From Flavobacterium terrae (GTDB taxonomy: Bacteria > Bacteroidota > Bacteroidia > Flavobacteriales > Flavobacteriaceae): a stretch of DNA of 64,000 nt. The first letter of the stretch is position 1. The number at the start of each line of letters is the position of its first letter. The DNA lies in contig NZ_FQZI01000001.1 of assembly GCF_900142035.1 (NCBI RefSeq), positions 868,001 through 932,000 on the forward strand. Reading direction: 5' to 3'. Position numbers and translations under genes: made by a program. This document shows, piece after piece, positions 9,484 to 17,741 of this stretch. The notes beneath the pieces are model-generated. The model saw nothing but the letters and a program-made list of their open reading frames with translations. It had not been told where the DNA came from and made no database searches.

Positions 9484-10734
9484 ATGATAATATATATTAG
9501 ATTATTGAAAGAAAGTTTTGGTTTTGCACTTAATGCGTTGCGAAATAACAAGCTTAGAACATTGTTATCATTGTTGGGTGTTACCGTGGGTATATTTTCC
9601 ATCATAGCTGTTCTTTCTGCGGTAGATTCTCTTGACAAAAAAATTAAAAAGGACCTTAGCTCTCTAGATAAAAATACAGTTTACCTGCTTAAATTCTCTT
9701 TTGGGCCAACCAATGTTCCTCAATGGAAAAGAGAACAATTTCCTAATGTTAAATACGAAGAATACGAATACTTAAAGCGTTCTGTTAACGATGTAGATGA
9801 AATGGCTTTTATGTATTTTGCAGGAAGAGAAAATATAAAATTTGAGGGTAAAACAGTTAGTTCAGTTAGTGTTTCGCCTACAACTTATGAATTTGAAAAT
9901 ATTCAAAAGTTAGCATTTAAAGAAGGTCGTTTTTTCAATGAATCTGAATCAAATTCTGGTTCTCAAATGATTGTTTTGGGACACGATGTGGCAAAAAATC
10001 TATTTGATGGATTAAATCCAATTGGAAAAAAAGTACGTCTTTATGGTCAAAGATTTACAGTAATTGGGGTGCTGAAAAAGGTTGGCGCAGGAATTTTTGG
10101 TGAAGAAGATGATACAACTGTTTATTTACCAGTTAATTTCTTGAGAACGCTATATGGAGATAACAATGAAAGTATGGTTCCTGCTATATTAATAAAACCT
10201 ACGAAAGGTGTTGATATGGATGCTTTTAAAGGTGAATTAAAAAGTAAATTAAGAAATCTGAGGGGCTTAAAAGTGGGAGAAGTTGATAATTTTTTCATCA
10301 ATGTACTTTCTGGCTTTACAGATATTCTTGATGGATTAATAAGTCAAATGAATGTGATCGGTTGGATTATTGCAGGATTTTCTCTACTTGTTGGAGGTTT
10401 TGGTATCGCAAATATTATGTTTGTCTCGGTTAAGGAAAGAACAAATTTAATTGGCATACAAAAATCATTGGGTGCAAAAAATAAGTTTATTTTACTTCAG
10501 TTCTTGTTTGAAGCAATTGTTTTGTGTGTTATAGGTGGTGTTATTGGACTTATTTTAGTTTGGCTAATAACTTTGTTGCTAACAAACGCACTTGATTTTG
10601 AATTTGTATTAAGTTTTTGGAATATTGTATTAGGAACTGTTCTAGCTGCTTTTATTGGTTTATTAGCAGGAATTATTCCAGCGATATCTGCTTCTAAATT
10701 AGACCCTGTTGAAGCTATTCGAAGTGGAATGTAG
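9484..10734 (+). CDS. ABC transporter permease, MacB/FtsX type
   Basis: The 416-residue protein has the MacB topology: one N-terminal transmembrane helix (LRTLLSLLGVTVGIFSIIAVLSAV), a periplasmic MacB core of about 230 residues, then three C-terminal helices of the FtsX domain ending in PAISASKLDPVEAIRSGM, the usual family terminus. A separate ATPase gene is not adjacent. The substrate is unknown. The gene lies just upstream of the lanthipeptide island but has its own upstream region, and in my recollection it neighbours purH in flavobacteria lacking the island. Involvement in lanthipeptide export or immunity is therefore possible but unsupported. Confidence 0.88.
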   Translation: MIIYIRLLKESFGFALNALRNNKLRTLLSLLGVTVGIFSIIAVLSAVDSLDKKIKKDLSSLDKNTVYLLKFSFGPTNVPQWKREQFPNVKYEEYEYLKRSVNDVDEMAFMYFAGRENIKFEGKTVSSVSVSPTTYEFENIQKLAFKEGRFFNESESNSGSQMIVLGHDVAKNLFDGLNPIGKKVRLYGQRFTVIGVLKKVGAGIFGEEDDTTVYLPVNFLRTLYGDNNESMVPAILIKPTKGVDMDAFKGELKSKLRNLRGLKVGEVDNFFINVLSGFTDILDGLISQMNVIGWIIAGFSLLVGGFGIANIMFVSVKERTNLIGIQKSLGAKNKFILLQFLFEAIVLCVIGGVIGLILVWLITLLLTNALDFEFVLSFWNIVLGTVLAAFIGLLAGIIPAISASKLDPVEAIRSGM

Positions 10735-10791
10735 ATTTCATTTTGTTAAAAAATAATTCAGATAAAAGACACTATTTTCTTATTAAAAAGA

Positions 10792-10799
10792 TATATTTG
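10792..10799 (+). promoter_or_regulatory. -7 promoter element (TATATTTG) for the lanthipeptide precursor
   Basis: TATATTTG fits the Bacteroidetes TAnnTTTG -7 consensus and lies 26 bp before the precursor start codon, giving a short leader. No good -33 TTTG is visible at the expected distance, so the assignment rests on the -7 box and position. Confidence 0.55.
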
Positions 10800-10825
10800 A
10801 AAAATAAAACTAATATTTTAAAAAA

Positions 10826-10999
10826 ATGAAAAAATTAGAACTAAAAAATTTAAAAGTAAGTGTACTTTCTAAAGAAGAAAAATCAAAGATTAATGGCGGT
10901 TTAGAGCAAGAAGAAGTTATTTTGTCAATTGGTAAAATTTGTAGTTTGAGAAATTCTTGTGAAAGAATTTGTGGAGGACCAATTGCAGGTATTGAATAA
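10826..10999 (+). CDS. class I lanthipeptide precursor with GG-type leader (LanA-like)
   Basis: This 57-residue ORF begins MKKLELKNLKVSVLSKEEKS and has a Gly24-Gly25 leader end (KINGG). This is the leader form of the Bacteroidetes natural-product precursor family (TIGR04149-like, LSKEE/KI-GG). The 32-residue putative core after the double Gly holds exactly three Ser (34, 40, 44) and three Cys (39, 45, 49) and no Thr. Each Ser lies five residues before a Cys, which suits three lanthionine bridges. The end is CGGPIAGIE. A LanC gene and a LanB gene follow within 4 kb on the same strand. A TAnnTTTG box precedes the ORF and a hairpin follows it. The bridging pattern and leader cleavage site are inferred. 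Confidence 0.82.
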   Translation: MKKLELKNLKVSVLSKEEKSKINGGLEQEEVILSIGKICSLRNSCERICGGPIAGIE

Positions 11000-11036
11000 T
11001 CTAATATAGATTTAATATTTAATCTTGTTGATGAAT

Positions 11037-11056
11037 AGGCTATCTCTTGATAGCCT
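11037..11056 (+). terminator. weak intercistronic terminator after the precursor gene
   Basis: An 8-bp perfect stem (AGGCTATC / GATAGCCT) with a TCTT loop is followed by an interrupted T tract (TTTCTTATTATTA). It sits between the precursor and the first large gene. Partial termination here would give excess precursor mRNA over enzyme mRNA, a common arrangement in lantibiotic operons. The effect is inferred. Confidence 0.6.
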
Positions 11057-11107
11057 TTCTTATTATTAGGTTTTTAAGATTTAGAATAAATTTAGTTACC
11101 AAGTAAC

Positions 11108-13618
11108 ATGATCTCAAAAAAATCAAAACGTTTTTCCAAAGGCATTTTTAAAGGTGTAATATTTTTTCTCTTTTTTTCAAACTTTCTTTATTCTCAAAAA
11201 CAAAAAGAAGATAAATTCTTTAGAATAAATGTTAATAAAGAATATGTTTTTCTTGATACAATTCTCAAAGACAAAAAAATGGTTCTCCTAGGAGAACAAT
11301 CTCATGGAGATGGAGTTGTTTTTGATGAAAAAGTAGAGCTAATTAAATATCTACATGAGCACTTAGGTTACAATACTATTGCTTTTGAAAGTGGACTGTA
11401 CGATAATTACAAAGCTTATAAAGAGTATTTAAAGGATGTATCAAAAATTTCTATGTATGATGAGTCTGTATTTGGTATTTGGTCAGATACAAAATCATTT
11501 CATAATTTAATCAGTTATGTTAAAGAAAGGGCGGTTAAGCACGATACTATAAAAATTTTAGGCTTTGATTTGCAGGAAGGCTCATTATTTGAAAATTATT
11601 TTATGGGCGATTTTAAAAATATGATAGATAAGCATAAAATTAAAGTCTCTGAAAATGATTTAATTAAAATAGAAAAGGCATTTGTATTTAGAGATCTTTA
11701 TGACGCTGTAAATAATCAAAAAGATTCTATTGATTTATATGAAAGTTTTGAGAAAAACTTAAAGTTAATCGAAGAGATTAAAAATCAGAGCCTTGATGAT
11801 AAAGTCCTAATTCAAGTATTTAGAAGCAAAATTGCAGCAGTTTCTTTTGAAATACAAGAATTGCAAAATCAGAGAATAATTGTACAAAATCCTAGAGATG
11901 AACAAATGGCAAAGAATTTAATCTTTTTAGGAGAGAGTTTTCCTAAGGATAAAATAATTTGTTGGGGTGCTTCATATCACTTCTCAAAAAACATCGATCA
12001 AGTTATTGCTGATGATGTAACTGAAAACTATTTTGAAAAACTTTCAGAAATTGAAAAAAAGAATACTGGTTATACAGATTATAAAAAAAATGAAAGCTTG
12101 AATTTACTAAAAGGTGCTTTGCCTATGGGAGGTTTTTTAAAAGGTTACTTTAAAGATAAAATATATAGTATTGCGTTTTCTAACTATGAAGGAGAATATG
12201 GATTGGTTAATACCAAACCATATTCAATTCTTTCTTTTCCTGTAAATAGTATCGAAAACATATTAGTGAACAAGCAAATCCAAAAATGCTTTGTTGAGTT
12301 AAATAGTCAAGATGAAATTAGTTATTATAGTTCGGTTTTTGGAAATGTCCCTTTCAAAGCTTTGTGGGGTAAAGTTTTTGATGCATTGATTTTTATAAAA
12401 AAAACATATCAGCCTGAAATAAAGATTTATCCAAAAAATAATGACGTAAAAGTGGGTAATTCTTATCCTTATATCAAAGGAAAAGTTTATGATTTAAAAT
12501 ATAACAGATCAATTGCTAATGCACAAGTTAGTTTTTTATCTTCAAAACAAAACTTAGTCACAAATAAAAATGGTGAGTTTGTTATTACTATTTCAAAAAA
12601 CAACATAGAAGATAAATTGATTGTATCGGGAATGGGTTATTTAAATGATACAATAGCTGTTTCTAAATTGATTGAAAAAAAAGTGAATTACTTGAAAATA
12701 GGACTTAAGCCTTATAAGTTTGAAGGGATTCAACTTGATAATGTTGTGATTTCATCTGTTAGTAAAATACTCACTGCTGAACAAATTTTAGAAAAAGCTA
12801 AAATTAACATAGAAAATAATTATTATCAAAATCCTTATAATCAAGATTTTTTTTATAGAACTCAAATTCTTAAAAAAGGAAAATTGACATCTCATATGGA
12901 AGCAGTAGTTAAAACATATAACGAGAATGGTATGAAAGGTTTAAATAGTCCTGATGCCGAGATTAAAGGCGAGTTGTTTCAATTTAGAAACTTGATAAAC
13001 AATGGATTTGAAGATATTAATCATTTTGCTTTTATTTTTGATAGAGATGTTATTTTGAGCAAATCAAACGTTCTGTATAAAACTGCTTCTTATAAATTAA
13101 AAAAAGAAGGAATGGTAGTTGAAAATGACAGAAGGGTGTATAAAATTAGTTTTGTAAATAATGATCCAGGAACATACTCAACGGGATATGGTTATCCGGC
13201 ACCTGAGAAATCTTCAGGCGTTGTTTATATTGATGCCTCGTCCTTTGCTGTTTTACGATATGAACATTGTGTAGTGAGAAGGACTTATGAACTGAAAAAA
13301 GAGCAAGATAAAAATGCTCAAATGAAACATAAAATAGTTGTTACATATAAAAATTTTGAAGGTAAATATTTTATGAACTATTGTTATGTTATTGACAAAA
13401 TAATTGTAACGTCAAAAAAGGATAATTCTATTATAAGTGAAAACTACAAAGTTAATAATGTAATGTCGACTAAAATTGATACTTCCAATGTTGAAAAAAT
13501 AGATCGTACTTTGTTCAAGCTTGATCAAAATGTTAATTTAGTTAGTGATAGTAGTTATTGGGAGGACCAAAACTTTATGGTTCAAGACGATAAAATAGTT
13601 TTTGATTTTTGTGATTGA
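11108..13618 (+). CDS. exported erythromycin-esterase-like protein fused to a carboxypeptidase-regulatory-like domain
   Basis: The 836-residue protein starts with a signal peptide (GVIFFLFFSNFLYSQ). Residues about 50-400 match the erythromycin esterase (EreA/EreB-like) fold: G62-E-Q-S-H66-G-D, FE94SG, the R263-D-E-Q-M-A helix and a late His291 in WGASYHF. These place the usual His/Glu catalytic set. Residues about 457-520 form a CarboxypepD-reg-like beta-sandwich, followed by about 300 residues resembling the DUF5686-type periplasmic region, with YYQNPYNQDFFYRTQI. It lies between the lanthipeptide precursor and lanC. Its role there is unknown; hydrolysis of the product, immunity or peptide processing outside the inner membrane are all possible. 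True macrolide resistance is not implied. Confidence 0.8.
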   Translation: MISKKSKRFSKGIFKGVIFFLFFSNFLYSQKQKEDKFFRINVNKEYVFLDTILKDKKMVLLGEQSHGDGVVFDEKVELIKYLHEHLGYNTIAFESGLYDNYKAYKEYLKDVSKISMYDESVFGIWSDTKSFHNLISYVKERAVKHDTIKILGFDLQEGSLFENYFMGDFKNMIDKHKIKVSENDLIKIEKAFVFRDLYDAVNNQKDSIDLYESFEKNLKLIEEIKNQSLDDKVLIQVFRSKIAAVSFEIQELQNQRIIVQNPRDEQMAKNLIFLGESFPKDKIICWGASYHFSKNIDQVIADDVTENYFEKLSEIEKKNTGYTDYKKNESLNLLKGALPMGGFLKGYFKDKIYSIAFSNYEGEYGLVNTKPYSILSFPVNSIENILVNKQIQKCFVELNSQDEISYYSSVFGNVPFKALWGKVFDALIFIKKTYQPEIKIYPKNNDVKVGNSYPYIKGKVYDLKYNRSIANAQVSFLSSKQNLVTNKNGEFVITISKNNIEDKLIVSGMGYLNDTIAVSKLIEKKVNYLKIGLKPYKFEGIQLDNVVISSVSKILTAEQILEKAKINIENNYYQNPYNQDFFYRTQILKKGKLTSHMEAVVKTYNENGMKGLNSPDAEIKGELFQFRNLINNGFEDINHFAFIFDRDVILSKSNVLYKTASYKLKKEGMVVENDRRVYKISFVNNDPGTYSTGYGYPAPEKSSGVVYIDASSFAVLRYEHCVVRRTYELKKEQDKNAQMKHKIVVTYKNFEGKYFMNYCYVIDKIIVTSKKDNSIISENYKVNNVMSTKIDTSNVEKIDRTLFKLDQNVNLVSDSSYWEDQNFMVQDDKIVFDFCD

Positions 13619-13628
13619 TAGTAGATAT

Positions 13629-14783
13629 ATGGAAGAGAAAATTTTAGAGATAGAAAAACATATATGGAATTCTGTAGCTTCAGAGGAGAGAATTGGGGTT
13701 TTAGACGGCTTGTCAGGTTATATTTTATTTTATAATTATTTAGTAAAGATTTATAAAAACGAAGAGTATAATGATAAACTTCATTTTGTTATTCAAAAAG
13801 TAAACGATTTGATTTCAGAAAAAGAACCCTCTTTTTCTTTCTGTTCTGGATTAGCTGGATACGGTTGGGCATTATTAAAAATTAAAAATAATGACATTGA
13901 AATTGATGATGATTATTACGCAGAAATTGATTCGGTTTTAATAAATGCCCTATTTGATGAAGTTAAAAACAACAACTTTGATTATCTGCACGGAGCTGTA
14001 GGTATTGCAATGTATTTTATTGAAAGATATAATGTAAAAAAAGATAAAAATATTGAAGCTGTTTTGATTAGGTTTTTAGACGAAATAGTTTGTAAAATTG
14101 ATGAAGGATTAGAATTTTTATTTGATGGGAGTAATAAGATTTTAAATGAAAAACATATTTATTTTGGATTGGCACATGGACTTTCTGGATTTCTAAATTT
14201 TCTTATTCATTTGAAAAATAATTTGGAAGAAACTAAAATCGACATAAAAGCTCATCTAATTAAAATTATTGCTTATATGGATAGTTTTAAAGAATATGAT
14301 TCAGTTTCAAAACAGTTTTATCCTTCCCAAATAAGAATTCATGACGGATTACCCAGCAGTGCGCGTTTAGGATGGTGTCAAGGTGATTTAGGTATTGCAA
14401 ATGCTTTTTATAATGCTGGTTTATTTCTTAATGACGAAAATATTCAGAATCAATCTTTAGAGATGATTGAAAATACAACATTGATTTCAGTAGAAGAATC
14501 CAGAGTAAACGATTTTGCACTCTGTCATGGGAGTTCAGGTTTAATTGCTCAATATTATTTGACATCACAAAAAAGCAAAAGAGACTTTTCTAAAATAATA
14601 AATGTCTGGTCTGAAAACTTAGTAAAACAGACAAAAAATTTTTCTGAATTTAAATCATTTTTTATTGATAAATACATGGTGGAAAGCAATGTTTTAAACG
14701 GTGCTGCAGGTCTGGGACTGCTATTATTGACGCTAGATAGCAAGATTGAAACTGAATGGCTTGAAGCTATAAATCTTTATTAA
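13629..14783 (+). CDS. LanC-like lanthionine cyclase
   Basis: The LanC family protein has the alpha/alpha-toroid repeats (FCSGLAGYGWAL, YLHGAVGIAMYF, FGLAHGLSGFLNFL, LNGAAGLGLLLL). The zinc ligands are present: Cys in WCQGD and Cys-His in ALCHGSSG (Cys259, Cys308 and His309 counted from the upstream TTG at 13602; nine fewer from the ATG used here). It would catalyse Michael-type addition of precursor Cys thiols to dehydroalanines. I chose the ATG at 13629 because the longer reading starts with TTG and overlaps the previous gene by 17 bp. It directly follows the esterase-like gene and precedes lanB by 18 bp, indicating one operon. Confidence 0.9.
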   Translation: MEEKILEIEKHIWNSVASEERIGVLDGLSGYILFYNYLVKIYKNEEYNDKLHFVIQKVNDLISEKEPSFSFCSGLAGYGWALLKIKNNDIEIDDDYYAEIDSVLINALFDEVKNNNFDYLHGAVGIAMYFIERYNVKKDKNIEAVLIRFLDEIVCKIDEGLEFLFDGSNKILNEKHIYFGLAHGLSGFLNFLIHLKNNLEETKIDIKAHLIKIIAYMDSFKEYDSVSKQFYPSQIRIHDGLPSSARLGWCQGDLGIANAFYNAGLFLNDENIQNQSLEMIENTTLISVEESRVNDFALCHGSSGLIAQYYLTSQKSKRDFSKIINVWSENLVKQTKNFSEFKSFFIDKYMVESNVLNGAAGLGLLLLTLDSKIETEWLEAINLY

Positions 14784-14801
14784 TTTTATTTTATTCAAAT
14801 A

Positions 14802-17654
14802 ATGAATTTTTTTAATCAAGTTATTAAAAGAGTTGTTTCTTTTTCAGTAGAATCTTATTTTGAAAATAAAGAAAACATAGCTGATTTTTTCTCTGAAAAT
14901 GAACTTTTTCAATTGTCAGTTTTAATAGCATCAAGAAGTTTGTATAACGATGTTCTTAAAGACAAGTTTGAAAAGACTAAGATTCCTTTAGAAAAATATT
15001 TTTCTAGGGCGCATTTCAATCCTATCCCTTTTGGTACGTTCAGTAGCGTGGGTTCTTTAGAATGGGGAGCTGTAAGTGAACTTTCAAAGAAAGAAGGTTT
15101 AAGGTTAAAAGTAGATTATGATAATTTATTTGTGTCTGAAAAGTACGACGAGGTTTTTGATGAAAATTGGAAAGATTTTGTTTATTATACAAATCCTTCT
15201 ATTCATTTTTTAAATGAAAAAAAAGTAAGCTTTTACAAATCTGAGAAAACATCCGGTTCTTTTCAAACCAAATATGTTGAATTGGATTATGATGAAAACA
15301 TTGAATGGCTGACAATTAAATTTAAAACTGGAGCTACAATTGGTGAGGTTTCTACTGAACTGGTCGATAGCGGTTTTGAAATAAATGAAATAGAAACTTT
15401 TCTACTGGAAATCATCAACGCTGGAATTATTATAAGCAACGCGTCTTTCTTTCCTTACAGCAGGCCAAGTTCGTTATTTGATTTGAAATCTGAACTTGTT
15501 GAAAAAAACATATTTGATTTAAATGATAAAAATAACATCCAGCGTTTTATAGAGGCATATGTAAACGAGCAAAATAGCCATTTTGTTGAGAACAGGGTGA
15601 ATAAATTTAATATCCACTCTATTGCTTCTTTCGATACGCAACCAGGTACAATCGAATTTGATATACAGGAAAAAATTTTAAGATATGTCAATTTTACTTT
15701 AAAATACAATCTAAACTATACGCCTGTTAATAAAGTTTTGAAAGAGTTCGGCAACAAATTTTATCACTGCTTTAATGACGGTTTTGTTCCTATTTCTAAA
15801 GTTTTTAACCCGTATTCTGGTTTAAAATACAGTTCGATAAAATTAAAAAATGAAAGTAAACTACCTGATGATATAATTTTTAAAATTTTATCCGGAACAG
15901 GGGGAGAACTACACCTTTCTGATATTGGAGATGATTTTTTAATTCAAAAAGACAAGATGCCTCCAAGTTTTAGTGTCATTTTTGAAAAACTGAAGAATAA
16001 AAATACAGGGAAAGAATATGTTTATTTTAAATATTTAGGAGGGACTTCTGCTTTAAATTTTGTTTCAAGATTTAATCATGTTTCTGAAGCATTGTGTCAG
16101 GATATTGTAGCATTTGAGAAAGAAATCTTTACAGATAAAATTGTTGCCGAAGTGAATATGGTTTCTAAGCCTAGAGCAACAAATATAATTCCTGATCGTA
16201 AATATTATGATTTTTGTATTCCTGTAAATACTGTATATGCTGAAGAATCTGCATCAGTTTTTCTATCTGATTTATATCTTAGATTCAATGGGGCTGATTT
16301 TTCCTTAGTTTCAAAAAAGCACAAAAAAGCAATAGTTCCCAGAGTAACCTCGGCTGTAAATTATGCATTATCTGATTCTGAAATTTACAAGTTTCTGGCA
16401 GATTTGCAGTTTCAAAATAATGAAATACATCATGTAAATTTTAATTTGAATTATTACAAGAACATTTTACTGCCCTTTGTCCCTAGAATATACTTAGGAG
16501 ATGATATTTTACTGTATCCTTCTCAACTTCTGCTTGTAAATGATAGTTTTAGTTATGATGAATTTAAAAAATACCTGAATGAAAATATTAATAAATACTC
16601 TTTCTCTAAAAGGATTGTCATAACAGAAGAAAAAGGAGATGTGGTTATAGATGTTGAGAATGAAGATCAACTTAGGATGCTGTTTCAAAAATTGGATGTT
16701 GAAAAGAAAATTTATATTTCAGAATGTTTATATGACTCTTTTTTCCCTTTGGTAAAAGATGGATCTAATCATTTTTCACACGAATTTATCGCAAGTGTTA
16801 AAAATGATGATTTTAAGACACAGCAGGAGAAGATTAGATTTCCTGAGGAAAAAGATGATTTGATTAAAAGTTGTATTCCAATAGTGGGTGAATGGCTTTA
16901 TTTTGATCTATTTTGTAATTCTTATGCTGTAAATGATTTGATGTTGGATATTTATGAAAATATTGTTTTGAAAAATGAGATTGACCAATTCTTTTTTGTT
17001 AGATACGATTATCCTGAAAACCATTTGCGGGCTAGATTTAAAACGGCATCAAGGCAAGTAAAAGACTATATTATAACAGAATTAGAAAAAATAAAAAGAA
17101 ATGGTATTATTCTTAACTATAAAATTGTACCATACGAGCAAGAGAATTATAGATATGGAGGAGAGAAGTTAATGGGGCTTACAGAAAAAATATTTTTTTA
17201 TGACAGCTTGAATACTATTACAGATGTATTAAAAAATAATTATGATGTAAGCGAAACTTACATTTGTGCAATATTAAAAATCAAGAGTTATTTAGATTTT
17301 TTTGAATATGATATTGATGAGATGATTGGTTTTTGCGAGTATAACATTGAAAGTTTTTCAAGAGAATTTACTTTGACCCAATTTCATAGAAAAAATTTTA
17401 ATAAAGCTTTCTCTGAAATAAGAAAAATGTTAGAGTCAATAAATTATAGTTTTTCTATAGAAAATGAAATGGATTTTAAAGTTGAAGTTAACACCTCTTT
17501 AAATAGTAGTGAATTGTTTAAATATAATTATGTTTCAGATGTTATCCATATGAGTATGAATAGGCTTTTCGATCATGATCAGAGATTCAATGAGTTTAAA
17601 TCTTATTTTTTAACTAAATGCTATTTGAATCAAATTAAGTATTCAAGAAAATAA
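14802..17654 (+). CDS. LanB-like lantibiotic dehydratase, full length
   Basis: The 950-residue protein combines the N-terminal glutamylation domain (early FSRAHFNPIPFGTFSSVG is typical of Lant_dehydr_N) with the C-terminal elimination domain (SpaB_C type). In the latter I see VRYDYPENHLRARF at about 733-746, RYGG at 784-787 and H916-M-S-M-N-R921, matching the Arg/His catalytic region of NisB-type enzymes. It would dehydrate core Ser residues through glutamyl-tRNA-dependent esterification and elimination in the cytosol. The fused architecture is complete, unlike split LanB pairs. The gene ends the cluster; a strong terminator follows. Confidence 0.92.
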   Translation: MNFFNQVIKRVVSFSVESYFENKENIADFFSENELFQLSVLIASRSLYNDVLKDKFEKTKIPLEKYFSRAHFNPIPFGTFSSVGSLEWGAVSELSKKEGLRLKVDYDNLFVSEKYDEVFDENWKDFVYYTNPSIHFLNEKKVSFYKSEKTSGSFQTKYVELDYDENIEWLTIKFKTGATIGEVSTELVDSGFEINEIETFLLEIINAGIIISNASFFPYSRPSSLFDLKSELVEKNIFDLNDKNNIQRFIEAYVNEQNSHFVENRVNKFNIHSIASFDTQPGTIEFDIQEKILRYVNFTLKYNLNYTPVNKVLKEFGNKFYHCFNDGFVPISKVFNPYSGLKYSSIKLKNESKLPDDIIFKILSGTGGELHLSDIGDDFLIQKDKMPPSFSVIFEKLKNKNTGKEYVYFKYLGGTSALNFVSRFNHVSEALCQDIVAFEKEIFTDKIVAEVNMVSKPRATNIIPDRKYYDFCIPVNTVYAEESASVFLSDLYLRFNGADFSLVSKKHKKAIVPRVTSAVNYALSDSEIYKFLADLQFQNNEIHHVNFNLNYYKNILLPFVPRIYLGDDILLYPSQLLLVNDSFSYDEFKKYLNENINKYSFSKRIVITEEKGDVVIDVENEDQLRMLFQKLDVEKKIYISECLYDSFFPLVKDGSNHFSHEFIASVKNDDFKTQQEKIRFPEEKDDLIKSCIPIVGEWLYFDLFCNSYAVNDLMLDIYENIVLKNEIDQFFFVRYDYPENHLRARFKTASRQVKDYIITELEKIKRNGIILNYKIVPYEQENYRYGGEKLMGLTEKIFFYDSLNTITDVLKNNYDVSETYICAILKIKSYLDFFEYDIDEMIGFCEYNIESFSREFTLTQFHRKNFNKAFSEIRKMLESINYSFSIENEMDFKVEVNTSLNSSELFKYNYVSDVIHMSMNRLFDHDQRFNEFKSYFLTKCYLNQIKYSRK

Positions 17655-17713
17655 GTAAAAAAAGATTTATTATTATTTAAAAGTTTAAATAAGGCTATTT
17701 TAGATAATAAAAA

Positions 17714-17737
17714 ACCCGAGAATTTCTCGGGTTTTTT
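17714..17737. terminator. bidirectional terminator at the end of the lanthipeptide cluster
   Basis: ACCCGAGAA / TTCTCGGGT forms a perfect 9-bp stem flanked by A and T runs on both sides. It separates convergent lanB and accD. Confidence 0.88.
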
Positions 17738-17741
17738 ATTA

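Noticed and set aside
11108..13618. Macrolide resistance gene
   Set aside because: Only the fold and motifs resemble erythromycin esterases; the large fusion, the export signal and the lanthipeptide setting make true macrolide inactivation unlikely.
13602..13628. Longer LanC reading from a TTG start
   Set aside because: It overlaps the previous gene and adds residues without similarity; the ATG at 13629 gives the usual N-terminus.
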